Below, in pieces: positions 52,646-62,005 of a stretch of 64,000 nt of DNA. The stretch spans positions 124,001 through 188,000 of the forward strand of contig SVFT01000004.1 of NCBI GenBank assembly GCA_015056735.1. Reading direction: 5' to 3'. Every line of letters starts with the position of its first letter. The stretch's first letter is position 1. The translations under genes and the position numbers were made by a program. Source of the stretch: Lachnospiraceae bacterium (GTDB lineage: Bacteria; Bacillota; Clostridia; Lachnospirales; Lachnospiraceae). The notes under the pieces are model-generated. The model was not told the origin of the DNA and searched no databases. It worked only from the letters and a program-made list of their open reading frames with translations.

Positions 52646-54298
52646 GTGAGCGAACAAAGAGATACTCATCAAATGAATTACATAATGCGTGGCGGTGTTG
52701 TTTCTGTTTCCCTCCTGATCGCCGGAAGCTGTTCGATCATTTCCAGGGTCGTGATCTCAGCATGCTACTCTAATGAGGGAATCGCCATTTATTCTGCTTC
52801 TGTTGGTTTGTTCGGCTTATTTTGCCTGCTGTTTTCTTATATGCTGCCGATCGTTCTTCGGGAATTGATGATCCCCAGGGTGCGACAGCACCAGTTTCGA
52901 AATGCCGTTGCGATCTGCAAGATGGGAGCTGTCATTTCGATCGCTCTTTCCGGTGTTGCTGCAATTCTCGTTCTGTTAAAGGGCGGTGATTGGACACAGA
53001 TTTTGTTTCTTGATCATTATGCAAAGATTCCGCTTATGCCGCTTTGCCTGCTTCTGGTCCTTTGCGCGATAAACGGTTCTCTGCGCGGCTATTTTATGGG
53101 CTATGGCGTTGATGCTCCTGCGGCGATCTCTGTTTTGATAGAACAGTTTTTTTCTTTATCCGTCGGCACGATCCTGATGTTTGTATTTGATGATTATGGC
53201 GCAAAAGTCGGTGTTTTGCTTCTGAATCAGGATTATGCATTTGTATATGGTCTTTTGGGGTATTTCCTTGGGATGGTGATCGGCTCGATCCTCTCTTTGT
53301 TATTCCTCGGATTTGCTTATTTTTCAACAAGATCGCAGTATATGAAGTTATATGCGCAAGGTTCGGTCAAAAACCGCGAGCCGTTATCCAGACTGATCTA
53401 TCTGATCATTCTGTTTTCGATCCCTTTTGCGCTTTTGGCAGTTTTTCTGCGAGGGAATGTTATCTTTTCACAGATCGCATTTCGTAAGCTGGTAAGTGAC
53501 AGCCTTTCGGAAGATCTGATCACCGCAGAATGGGGTGTTTACTACGGTATCTACCGTACTCTTTTTGCGATCCCGCTTCTGGTATCGGGCGTAATGGGCT
53601 ATTGTATGCATGCAATGCTTCCCGGTCTTGTCAGGAGGCAGGCGATGCAGCATCTTCGTGACCGTTTGCAGAGTGTATTAAAAGCATCCGCGATGTTTGT
53701 TTTCCCGATGATCGTTTGGATCGGCTGTTGCGGTAATGCGATCCTGTTTATGCTAAACCATAGAGCTGATGCAGATCTTGCATGTAAATTGCTTTTGATC
53801 GGCATTATTCCAACGATCTTAAATGCGATGTCTGTTCAGTTTATTGAGGCGATGTTTGCGATCAATGAGGGGCGCAAGGCTTTTATATGTGCCGCAGTTG
53901 GACTTCCGGTCTACCTTTTCTTTCTCTATGTGATGCCGGAGGTATTCCATCTTAACATTTACGGTATCGTTTATGCGGACATGATCGCTTCGTTTGTTTT
54001 GTTCGGCCTTTGCGGTTTCTTTGTCAAGCAGGCGACACGGATTCGCGGCAGTTTTTTCAGGTGCCTTATACCGACAGCACTTGCTTCGATCATCATGGGG
54101 GCAGTTTTGTATTTCATGAACCATGCACTGATCAGTGTACTTCCGACTACAGTTCTCCTTGTTCTGCTGTTGGTGACCGGAATTGTGATCTATCATATAT
54201 TGCTGGCTCTTTTACATGGTGCCGATGAGCGAGACTTAAAATGCATCCCTTGCGGAAAAGCAGTGCTCATTTTACTCAGGCGGCTTCGAATGATCTAA
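52646..54298 (+). CDS. MATE/MVF-type flippase (SpoVB/MurJ-like polysaccharide biosynthesis protein)
   Basis: A 550 aa protein with about 14 hydrophobic helices in the polysaccharide-transporter arrangement, and SpoVB-like segments including YFMGYGVDAPAAISVLIEQF. Such proteins flip undecaprenyl-linked lipid II or polysaccharide units across the membrane. The start is GTG 52646 after GAGGAGG. It lies 25 bp after ybeY. The substrate cannot be told from the sequence; a SpoVB-like role in the envelope is the best guess. Confidence 0.85.
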   Translation: MSEQRDTHQMNYIMRGGVVSVSLLIAGSCSIISRVVISACYSNEGIAIYSASVGLFGLFCLLFSYMLPIVLRELMIPRVRQHQFRNAVAICKMGAVISIALSGVAAILVLLKGGDWTQILFLDHYAKIPLMPLCLLLVLCAINGSLRGYFMGYGVDAPAAISVLIEQFFSLSVGTILMFVFDDYGAKVGVLLLNQDYAFVYGLLGYFLGMVIGSILSLLFLGFAYFSTRSQYMKLYAQGSVKNREPLSRLIYLIILFSIPFALLAVFLRGNVIFSQIAFRKLVSDSLSEDLITAEWGVYYGIYRTLFAIPLLVSGVMGYCMHAMLPGLVRRQAMQHLRDRLQSVLKASAMFVFPMIVWIGCCGNAILFMLNHRADADLACKLLLIGIIPTILNAMSVQFIEAMFAINEGRKAFICAAVGLPVYLFFLYVMPEVFHLNIYGIVYADMIASFVLFGLCGFFVKQATRIRGSFFRCLIPTALASIIMGAVLYFMNHALISVLPTTVLLVLLLVTGIVIYHILLALLHGADERDLKCIPCGKAVLILLRRLRMI

Positions 54299-54310
54299 GG
54301 AAGGATTTTT

Positions 54311-55534
54311 ATGCGAATTGCGATCGTAGGCGGTGGCGCATCCGGTCTGATCGCTGCCATCTCTGCAGCAAGGAACGGCGCAGATGTCACTGTTTTTGAA
54401 AAGAATGACCGGATCGGTAAAAAAATACTGGTAACAGGCAACGGAAAATGCAATTTGTCCAATACTGCGTTTTCCGCTTCGCATTATTATACAAAAGACC
54501 GGGATTATATCATGTCACGTTTTGAAGAGTTCGGTGTGAAGGATACGATCGATTTCTTTTCTTCCATCGGACTTCTTTTGACAGACAGAGACGGCTATTT
54601 ATACCCGCGATGCGAGCAGGCATCTGCTGTGCTTGACGTATTGCGTTTTACGCTGGAACGTCTCAGTGTTCGTGTGGTTATATCATGCGCTGTACGCAGT
54701 ATCAGAAAAGAAGCCGAATCATTTACCGTATCGACTGAACATGGAAACGAAACATTTGACCGTGTGATCGTTTCCTGCGGTAACATTGCCGGGGTGAATC
54801 CGCCTAAAGGCGGAAAACTTTCTCCGGATTCATTTTTATCGCTCTTTCCGACAGATACGTTTCAGACAGCGCCTTTTTCGCCTGCTTTAACCGCGCTTCG
54901 ATGCAGGGAAGCATATTGCAAGGCGCTTTCGGGGATCCGAGCAAAAGGAAGCCTGCATATTCCGGATGAAAAGGAAGATATATTTGAACGGGGAGAGGTT
55001 CAGTTTACAGACTATGGCTTGTCCGGTATTCCCGCCTTTCAGCTGAGCAGAAAGGTTGGTGATCTGCTTCGGCGCAGATCGTTTGTACCGGTTTGTTTTG
55101 ACTTTTTCCCGGAACTTACTGACAATGAACTGATCGCACATATCATGGATCGTTTGGATAATATCGGCGAACTTTCGGCGGAGCGTTTCTTTACCGGCAT
55201 GGTTCATAAAAAGATTCTTCCTGTTTTCTTTAAACTGACCGGTTTAAGATCACAGGATCGTTGCGACGACATCGACCGAAGCAGGATATGCAAAGCCGCG
55301 GTCCTATTAAAAAGATTCCCGTTTACATGCAATGCGCTCAATCCGTATCAGAATGCGCAGGTCTGCGCAGGCGGGATCTTATTGTCGGAAATAAATGAAC
55401 ATTTCGAGTCCCGCCGAATTAAGGGATTGTACCTTACCGGTGAGATCCTTGATGTTGACGGTAAGTGCGGAGGATACAATCTTCAATGGGCGTGGACGAG
55501 CGGATTTCTTGCAGGAAGGAGTGCTTCATGTTAA
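54311..55534 (+). CDS. HI0933/BaiN-family FAD-dependent oxidoreductase
   Basis: A 407 aa flavoprotein. The dinucleotide motif is RIAIVGGGASGLIAAISAARNGADVTVFE broken here as GGGASG plus VFEKNDRIGKK, followed by ILVTGNGKCNLSN, the family signature. The C-terminal GEILDVDGKCGGYNLQWAWTSG closes the FAD site. Family members are related to BaiN, a bile-acid dehydrogenation candidate, but the physiological substrate is not established. AAGGA precedes the ATG. The stop overlaps the next gene by 7 bp. Confidence 0.9.
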   Translation: MRIAIVGGGASGLIAAISAARNGADVTVFEKNDRIGKKILVTGNGKCNLSNTAFSASHYYTKDRDYIMSRFEEFGVKDTIDFFSSIGLLLTDRDGYLYPRCEQASAVLDVLRFTLERLSVRVVISCAVRSIRKEAESFTVSTEHGNETFDRVIVSCGNIAGVNPPKGGKLSPDSFLSLFPTDTFQTAPFSPALTALRCREAYCKALSGIRAKGSLHIPDEKEDIFERGEVQFTDYGLSGIPAFQLSRKVGDLLRRRSFVPVCFDFFPELTDNELIAHIMDRLDNIGELSAERFFTGMVHKKILPVFFKLTGLRSQDRCDDIDRSRICKAAVLLKRFPFTCNALNPYQNAQVCAGGILLSEINEHFESRRIKGLYLTGEILDVDGKCGGYNLQWAWTSGFLAGRSASC

Positions 55535-57153
55535 GGATCGGACAATGTAAGATCGAAGTCGGACACTCTGCCGGAGCACTGGAAAAGAAGATCCGTAAGA
55601 TGTTATATCTTCGCGAAGGAGAGGAGCTTTCCTATACGATCTTCAGAAGGTCTTTGGATGCCCGCAAAAAACCTCAGCTTTATTATGTTTATACGATTGA
55701 CTGCCTTGTGAATGATGAAAAAGCGGTATTAAAGAGAGCATCCAGGAACGGTGTAACGTTAACGGAGCAGAAGAAGTATTCATTTGTTCCATACGGACAT
55801 GAGCGTTTACAACATCGTCCGGTGATCGTCGGAACCGGCCCTGCCGGACTTTTCTGCGGCTATTTTCTTGCCTTGCACGGCTATCGGCCGATCGTATTGG
55901 AACGCGGAAAAGATATTGATTCTAGAAAGCAGGACGTTTCCCGCTTTTGGGAAACCGGCAGGTTTGATCCTTCTTCCAATGTACAGTTTGGCGAGGGCGG
56001 TGCCGGAACTTTTTCCGATGGCAAACTCAACACACTGATCAAAGATAAGGACGGACGCGGAAGGGAAGTTCTGCGCGTATTTCGTGATGCGGGTGCGCCC
56101 GATGATATCCTGATCGATGCAAAGCCGCATGTTGGGACAGACATTCTTTGTAAAGTCGTAAAAAACATGCGAAATGAGATCATCCAACACGGCGGAGAAG
56201 TTCTGTTTGATACAAAACTGTCAGATGTAATACTGCAGGATGGGCATCTTGCCGGAATTCATGTGATAAAAGGGTCAGATCAGACCACACAAGACATCTT
56301 ATGCGAGTGCGCCGTCCTTGCGATCGGACATAGTGCGCGCGACACGTTTTCCATGCTTGAGACACATGGATTTCCGATGCAGGCAAAGGATTTCGCAGTC
56401 GGATTTCGCGTTGAACATGCGCAGGAATTGATCGATCTTTCGCAATATGGACGGGCACGCGGCACAACATTGCCGGCTGCTTCTTATAAACTGACATTTC
56501 ACGCATCAAACGGGCGTAATGTATATTCTTTCTGCATGTGTCCCGGCGGATATGTGGTTAACGCATCCTCTGAAGAAGGTCGCCTCGCGATCAACGGCAT
56601 GAGCTACAGCGGCCGTGACGGTTCTCATGCAAACAGTGCGATCATTATGAGCGTGACTTGTGCGGATTATCCGGACGGATCACCGCTTGCCGGCGTCGCT
56701 TTTCAGCGGGATCTTGAAAGAAAGGCATTTCAGGCAGGCGAGGGAAAGGTCCCTGTTATGACGCTCGGAGATTTCAGAAAAAGATGTAACGGTATGTCAT
56801 TAGAGACGCTTCGGGAAGATGTTGCTCCTTGCATCAAAGGGCAGTATCGCTTTTCCGACATCACCGGGATACTTCCGAGAGAGTTAAATGAAGCATTTCT
56901 GGAAGGCATGGATCATTTCGACAGATTGATCCCGGGGTTTCATGATGATACCGTTCTTATTGAAGCGGTAGAAAGCCGTACATCATCTCCCGTTCGTATC
57001 TTACGTGACGGACATACATTTGAAAGCAAAATAGGTGGCATCTATCCATGTGGCGAGGGCGCCGGCTATGCCGGTGGGATCATGTCCGCAGCGATCGACG
57101 GTATGCGTACTGCAGAAGCGATCGCGCAGAAATATGCCCCTTTCGAGGAATAA
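55528..57153 (+). CDS. FAD-dependent protein, NAD(FAD)-utilizing dehydrogenase family
   Basis: A 541 aa protein from ATG 55528 (AAGGAG site). An N-terminal small domain (about 1–80, FRRSLDARKKPQLYYVY) precedes the FAD domain with VIVGTGPAGLFCGYFLA and SNVQFGEGGAGTFSDGKL. The C-terminal IYPCGEGAGYAGGIMSAAIDG completes the FAD site. The family is common in anaerobic Bacillota, unassigned in function, and distinct from the preceding BaiN-type protein. Adjacent in an overlapping pair with it. Confidence 0.9.
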   Translation: MLRIGQCKIEVGHSAGALEKKIRKMLYLREGEELSYTIFRRSLDARKKPQLYYVYTIDCLVNDEKAVLKRASRNGVTLTEQKKYSFVPYGHERLQHRPVIVGTGPAGLFCGYFLALHGYRPIVLERGKDIDSRKQDVSRFWETGRFDPSSNVQFGEGGAGTFSDGKLNTLIKDKDGRGREVLRVFRDAGAPDDILIDAKPHVGTDILCKVVKNMRNEIIQHGGEVLFDTKLSDVILQDGHLAGIHVIKGSDQTTQDILCECAVLAIGHSARDTFSMLETHGFPMQAKDFAVGFRVEHAQELIDLSQYGRARGTTLPAASYKLTFHASNGRNVYSFCMCPGGYVVNASSEEGRLAINGMSYSGRDGSHANSAIIMSVTCADYPDGSPLAGVAFQRDLERKAFQAGEGKVPVMTLGDFRKRCNGMSLETLREDVAPCIKGQYRFSDITGILPRELNEAFLEGMDHFDRLIPGFHDDTVLIEAVESRTSSPVRILRDGHTFESKIGGIYPCGEGAGYAGGIMSAAIDGMRTAEAIAQKYAPFEE

Positions 57154-57156
57154 AAC

Positions 57157-57381
57157 ATGAATATGGATGAACGTATCGCACGGATTAATGCACTTTACAA
57201 AAAATCCTGTGCGGAAGGACTTACAGAAGCCGAAAAGAAAGAGCAGGCGATCCTGCGCGCCGAATATGTGGAAAGCATCCGGCGTAATCTTAAGAGCCAG
57301 CTCGACAATATTGATATTGAGAATGAGGACGGAACGATCATAAATCTCGGTGAAAAGTATGGAAACAAAAAAAGATCTTAG
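57157..57381 (+). CDS. DUF896 family protein (YnzC-like)
   Basis: A 74 aa helical protein. RINALYKKSCAEGLTEAEKK and EYVESIRRNLKSQLDNI match DUF896 helices 1–2. In Bacillus, YnzC is a small cytosolic protein of unknown role linked to the SOS-regulated yneA operon. It starts 3 bp after the flavoprotein stop. Its 3' end overlaps the next gene by 23 bp in another frame. Confidence 0.93.
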   Translation: MNMDERIARINALYKKSCAEGLTEAEKKEQAILRAEYVESIRRNLKSQLDNIDIENEDGTIINLGEKYGNKKRS

Positions 57382-57928
57382 AAAAGAAGCTGCCGCAGTC
57401 CGTGATGGGATATCCCCGCTGACTCGCAAGACAAAAAGCGACCGGATCGCTGCGATCCTTCGGGAAAGCGATCTCTATCAAAAAGCAGACGTTTTGATCA
57501 CATATGTATCTTTTCGAAGCGAAGTCGATACGGTTCCGATCATTGAACATGCACTTGTGGATCAAAAAACGGTCTTTTGTCCCAAAGTAAACGGCGACAG
57601 GATCACTTTTTTCAAACTTGAAGATCTGTCCGATCTGAAAACAGGTGCATATGGTATTCTGGAGCCTGTCGGGGTAGAAGAGCCTTTTATAAAAGAAAAC
57701 TATAAAAGTCCGCTGATCCTTGTGCCCGGACTGCTCTTTGCCCCGGATGGATCAAGACTTGGATATGGCGGCGGTTTTTATGACCGGTTTCTATTTGAGA
57801 ATTCCTCTCTTCTGAAAGTCGGTTTATGCTATAGCGAGCAGATCAAAGATGAAGTTATAATGGACACGCATGATATGAGAGTAGACCACCTCCTGACGGA
57901 AGAGTGTCTCATAACATGCAGGCAATAA
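57359..57928 (+). CDS. 5-formyltetrahydrofolate cyclo-ligase
   Basis: A 189 aa enzyme from ATG 57359 (METKKDLRKEAAAVRDG); GTG 57350 is an alternative start. The ATP/Mg signature LFAPDGSRLGYGGGFYDRFL (about 125–145) is diagnostic of the ygfA/MTHFS family. It recycles 5-formyl-THF to 5,10-methenyl-THF and so ties functionally to fhs and folD upstream. It overlaps the DUF896 gene by 23 bp and precedes miaB by 12 bp. Confidence 0.95.
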   Translation: METKKDLRKEAAAVRDGISPLTRKTKSDRIAAILRESDLYQKADVLITYVSFRSEVDTVPIIEHALVDQKTVFCPKVNGDRITFFKLEDLSDLKTGAYGILEPVGVEEPFIKENYKSPLILVPGLLFAPDGSRLGYGGGFYDRFLFENSSLLKVGLCYSEQIKDEVIMDTHDMRVDHLLTEECLITCRQ

Positions 57929-57940
57929 AACGGGTAAGAA

Positions 57941-59341
57941 ATGAACGAATTAGAGAATCAACTTGAATATATCGAAAAATGCAGACATCTCGTGGAACAG
58001 ATCTCAAAGGAAAAGAAACGGCCGTTGACCGCCTGCATTACAACATTCGGCTGCCAGATGAACGCGCGTGATTCCGAAAAACTGACAGGGATCCTGAAGC
58101 GATCCGGCTACCTGATCACGGAAGATGAAAATGCGGATTTTGTCCTGTATAACACCTGTACCGTGCGTGACAACGCAAATATGCGTGTTTACGGGAGACT
58201 AGGCGTTTTAAACGGTTACAAAAAGCGTAATCCGGATATGAAGATCGCTCTTTGCGGCTGTATGATGCAGGAACAGACAGTTGTTGACAAGATCCGTCAA
58301 AGCTATCGTTTTGTCGATCTGATCTTCGGAACGCATAACATCTTTCGTTTTGCGGAGCTTTTATACAGAACGCTTATTGAAGGGAAGACAGTGATCGAAT
58401 TATGGCAGGATACCGATCAGATCGTCGAAGATCTTCCCGTAGAGCGGAGGTATGCATTCAAATCAGGGATCAATATCATGTTTGGCTGCAACAATTTCTG
58501 CAGTTACTGTATCGTACCTTACGTGCGGGGGCGGGAGCGAAGCAGAGAACCAGATGAGATCCTGAAGGAGATCAGAAAACTTGCATCAGACGGCGTGAAA
58601 GAGATCATGCTGCTTGGACAGAATGTGAATTCCTACGGAAAGACACTCTCTTATCCGATCTCTTTTGCGGAACTTTTACGGCGCGTCCATGAAATAGACG
58701 GTATCGAACGCATTCGTTTTATGACATCGCACCCTAAGGATCTTTCCGATGAGCTGATCGAGGTGATAAAGACATCGCCTAAGATCTGCAAACATCTTCA
58801 TTTACCGTTGCAATCCGGCTCAACACGTATTCTGCAGGCGATGAACCGGCGCTATACGAAAGAAGGATATCTTGCACTTGCTCAAAAGATTCGAGAGGAA
58901 ATCCCCGACATTGCGATCACGACAGATATCATTGTCGGATTTCCCGGTGAATCCGCAGAAGATGTTGATGATACGATCGATGTGATCAGGCAGGTAGGGT
59001 TTGACAATGCGTTTACTTTTATCTACTCAAAGCGCACCGGTACGCCTGCTGCAGCAATGGAAGATCAGGTGCCTGAGGATATCGTCAAAGAAAGCTTTGA
59101 CCGCGTTTTAAAGGTGGTTCAGGAAACCGCAAAAAACAGGGCTTCGCTTTTACAAGGACGACAAGAACCGGTTTTGGTAGAAGAAGTTAATGAACACGAT
59201 CCTTCTTTGATGACCGGCAGGATGTCCAATAACATGCTGGTACATTTTCCCGGAGACCCGTCTCTGATCGGCAGTATCGTGACGGTTTCTTTGGATGTCT
59301 GCCATGGATTTTACTATTTTGGAAAAAGAGTTGAACAGTAA
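57941..59341 (+). CDS. miaB: tRNA-2-methylthio-N6-dimethylallyladenosine synthase
   Basis: A 466 aa radical-SAM methylthiotransferase. The N-terminal MTTase Cys are in FGCQMNARD (Cys38), NTCTVRD (about 72) and ALCGCMM (about 106). The radical-SAM Cys triad is CNNFCSYCIVPYVRGRERSR (about 183–202). The TRAM RNA-binding domain is at the C-terminus. It methylthiolates i6A37 in tRNAs reading UNN codons. The i6A enzyme miaA starts at 63892 in the same run. The mutS ATG overlaps its stop by 1 bp. Confidence 0.97.
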   Translation: MNELENQLEYIEKCRHLVEQISKEKKRPLTACITTFGCQMNARDSEKLTGILKRSGYLITEDENADFVLYNTCTVRDNANMRVYGRLGVLNGYKKRNPDMKIALCGCMMQEQTVVDKIRQSYRFVDLIFGTHNIFRFAELLYRTLIEGKTVIELWQDTDQIVEDLPVERRYAFKSGINIMFGCNNFCSYCIVPYVRGRERSREPDEILKEIRKLASDGVKEIMLLGQNVNSYGKTLSYPISFAELLRRVHEIDGIERIRFMTSHPKDLSDELIEVIKTSPKICKHLHLPLQSGSTRILQAMNRRYTKEGYLALAQKIREEIPDIAITTDIIVGFPGESAEDVDDTIDVIRQVGFDNAFTFIYSKRTGTPAAAMEDQVPEDIVKESFDRVLKVVQETAKNRASLLQGRQEPVLVEEVNEHDPSLMTGRMSNNMLVHFPGDPSLIGSIVTVSLDVCHGFYYFGKRVEQ

Positions 59342-62004
59342 TGGATAAGAACCTGAATCTGGACGGCATCACACCGATGATGGCGAAGTACCTTGAGACA
59401 AAAGAAGAATATAAAGATTGCATTCTGTTCTATCGCTTAGGCGACTTTTATGAGATGTTTTTCGATGATGCGCTCACTGCATCCCGAGAACTGGAGATCA
59501 CGCTGACCGGAAAGAACTGCGGGCTGGAAGAGAGGGCGCCGATGTGCGGCGTTCCGTTCCATGCCGTTGATGCATATTTAAACAAACTTGTTTCCAAGGG
59601 CTACAAAGTTGCTATCTGCGAACAGGTAGAGGATCCGAAACTTGCAAAAGGTCTTGTAAAACGTGAAGTGACCAGGATCGTGACACCCGGTACGAACCTG
59701 AATGTTCAGGCGATGGAAGAGACACGGAATAATTATCTGATGTCGATCGCATTTCTCGTCGGCCGGATCGGGATCTCTGTTGCCGATGTCACGACAGGCG
59801 ATTACTATCTGACGGAAGTGGAAGATCTAAAAAAGGTCATGGATGAGATCATGCAGTATCATCCCTCCGAGATCATCTGCAATGAGGCATTTACGGTCAG
59901 CGGATTTGATATAAACGATCTTCGTTCGAGACTCGGGATCGTTGTTTATCCGCTCGGCCCTGAATATTTTGATGACAACAACTGTATCAACTGTCTGCAG
60001 AAGCATTTTTCGGTCGGAACGATCTCGGGACTGGGCCTTGATGATTTTCCGAGCGGTATGATCGCCGCAGGGAGCCTTCTGCTCTATCTGTACGAGACAC
60101 AGAAGACATCGCTTTCACATTTTACTCACCTGACACCATATCTTGTAAATAAGTATATGCTTCTTGACTCTGCCACCAGGCGGAATCTCGAATTGACCGA
60201 AACAATGCGGGAGAAGCAAAAACGCGGTTCCCTGCTATGGGTGCTTGATAAAACCAAAACCGCGATGGGTGCAAGATGTCTTCGCGCATGGATCGAACAG
60301 CCGCTCATTGATCGCGATGAGATCGAAAAGCGTATGGACGGTGTTGATGAACTGTGTCATGATGCGGTATCGAGGGACGAACTCAGAGAATATCTGCAGC
60401 CGGTCTATGACCTCGAAAGGCTTCTCGGCAAAGTCAGCTATAAATCTGCCAATCCGCGTGATATGCTTGCGTTTGCTTCTTCGCTGGAGATGATGCCTCC
60501 GATCAAGACGATCCTTTCCGATTCCAAAAGTGCGCTTTTGTCCGAGATCAATTCTTCCATTGACGGTTTACAGGATATTTCCGGTTTGATCCGTGATGCA
60601 TTCTTAGAAGAACTTCCTCTTACGATCCGTGAAGGAGGAATGATCAAAGACGGCTTTTCGGAAGAAGTCGATACACTCAGAAAAGCCAAAACCGAAGGGA
60701 AAACATGGCTCGCTTCTCTCGAAGAAGAGGAACGGCAGCGAACCGGGATCAAAAACCTGAAGATCAAATACAACAGAGTGTTCGGTTATTATCTGGAAGT
60801 TTCGAAGTCTTTTATCGAACAGGTACCGGATGACTATATCCGCAAGCAGACTTTAACGAACGCTGAACGATACACCACACCGCGTTTGAAAGAGCTGGAA
60901 GATACGATCCTGAATGCGGAAGAAAAGCTCTGTGCTTTGGAATATGACATTTTTTGCAATATCCGCGATACGGTCGCGGACGAGATGATCAGGATCCAAA
61001 AAACGGCAAAAGCCGTTGCAATGCTTGATGCTTTGGCATCGTTAAGCTACGTTGCGGAACGCAATCATTTTGTCAGACCGCAGATCAATGAAAAAGGTGT
61101 TATTAAGATCAAGGAAGGCCGTCACCCGGTTGTCGAGCAGATGATGTCCAATGATCTGTTTATCGCAAACGATACGTTCTTAGATAACGGAAAGCATTGC
61201 ATCTCTGTCATCACTGGGCCCAATATGGCCGGTAAATCCACTTATATGAGGCAGGTGGCCTTGATCGTGCTGATGGCGCAGATCGGAAGCTTTGTGCCTG
61301 CCGGTTCGGCGGAGATCGGCATTGTGGACCGCATCTTCACGAGAGTAGGGGCATCGGATGATCTTTCAAGCGGTCAGAGTACTTTTATGGTCGAGATGAA
61401 TGAAGTTGCCAACATTCTTCGAAACGCAACAAAGAACAGTCTTTTGATCCTTGATGAGATCGGTCGCGGAACATCGACTTTTGATGGTCTGTCGATCGCA
61501 TGGGCTGTGATCGAACATATCAGCAACAGAAAGCTTCTCGGAGCGAAAACGCTGTTTGCAACACATTATCATGAATTGACCGAGCTGGAAGGGAAGATGG
61601 ATAATGTCAATAACTATTGCATAGCCGTAAAGGAGAAGGGGGATGATATCGTCTTTCTTCGAAAGATCGTAAAAGGCGGTGCAGATAAGAGCTACGGCAT
61701 TCAGGTTGCCAAGCTTGCGGGTGTACCGGATATGATCATTGACAGGGCGAAAGCAATCGTTGAACAGCTTTCCGATAATGATATTACAGACAAAGTGCAG
61801 GATATAGCGGGCAATATTCGGGAATCGAAAGGAAAAGTCAAAAAATACGATGAGGTCGATCTGACGCAGATGTCCTTGTTTGATACCGTCAGAGACGAAG
61901 ATATCCTGAAAGAACTCGAAGAGGTTGATATCTCTTCCATGACGCCGCTTGATGCACTGAACACCCTTTACAGATTTCAGAATCAACTGAAGAACAGGTG
62001 GTAA
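59341..62004 (+). CDS. mutS: DNA mismatch repair protein MutS
   Basis: An 887 aa protein. The mismatch-reading Phe-X-Glu is Phe36-Tyr-Glu38 in LGDFYEMFFDDA. The connector, lever and clamp domains follow. The ABC ATPase has Walker A GPNMAGKSTYMRQ (about 625–637), LDEIGRGTSTFDGLSIAWA and the switch THYHELTEL. The C-terminal tail (LDALNTLYRFQNQLK) is the dimer/tetramer helix. It is slightly longer than the usual 850–870 aa. Directly followed by mutL, 1 bp apart. Confidence 0.98.
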   Translation: MDKNLNLDGITPMMAKYLETKEEYKDCILFYRLGDFYEMFFDDALTASRELEITLTGKNCGLEERAPMCGVPFHAVDAYLNKLVSKGYKVAICEQVEDPKLAKGLVKREVTRIVTPGTNLNVQAMEETRNNYLMSIAFLVGRIGISVADVTTGDYYLTEVEDLKKVMDEIMQYHPSEIICNEAFTVSGFDINDLRSRLGIVVYPLGPEYFDDNNCINCLQKHFSVGTISGLGLDDFPSGMIAAGSLLLYLYETQKTSLSHFTHLTPYLVNKYMLLDSATRRNLELTETMREKQKRGSLLWVLDKTKTAMGARCLRAWIEQPLIDRDEIEKRMDGVDELCHDAVSRDELREYLQPVYDLERLLGKVSYKSANPRDMLAFASSLEMMPPIKTILSDSKSALLSEINSSIDGLQDISGLIRDAFLEELPLTIREGGMIKDGFSEEVDTLRKAKTEGKTWLASLEEEERQRTGIKNLKIKYNRVFGYYLEVSKSFIEQVPDDYIRKQTLTNAERYTTPRLKELEDTILNAEEKLCALEYDIFCNIRDTVADEMIRIQKTAKAVAMLDALASLSYVAERNHFVRPQINEKGVIKIKEGRHPVVEQMMSNDLFIANDTFLDNGKHCISVITGPNMAGKSTYMRQVALIVLMAQIGSFVPAGSAEIGIVDRIFTRVGASDDLSSGQSTFMVEMNEVANILRNATKNSLLILDEIGRGTSTFDGLSIAWAVIEHISNRKLLGAKTLFATHYHELTELEGKMDNVNNYCIAVKEKGDDIVFLRKIVKGGADKSYGIQVAKLAGVPDMIIDRAKAIVEQLSDNDITDKVQDIAGNIRESKGKVKKYDEVDLTQMSLFDTVRDEDILKELEEVDISSMTPLDALNTLYRFQNQLKNRW

Positions 62005-62005
62005 G

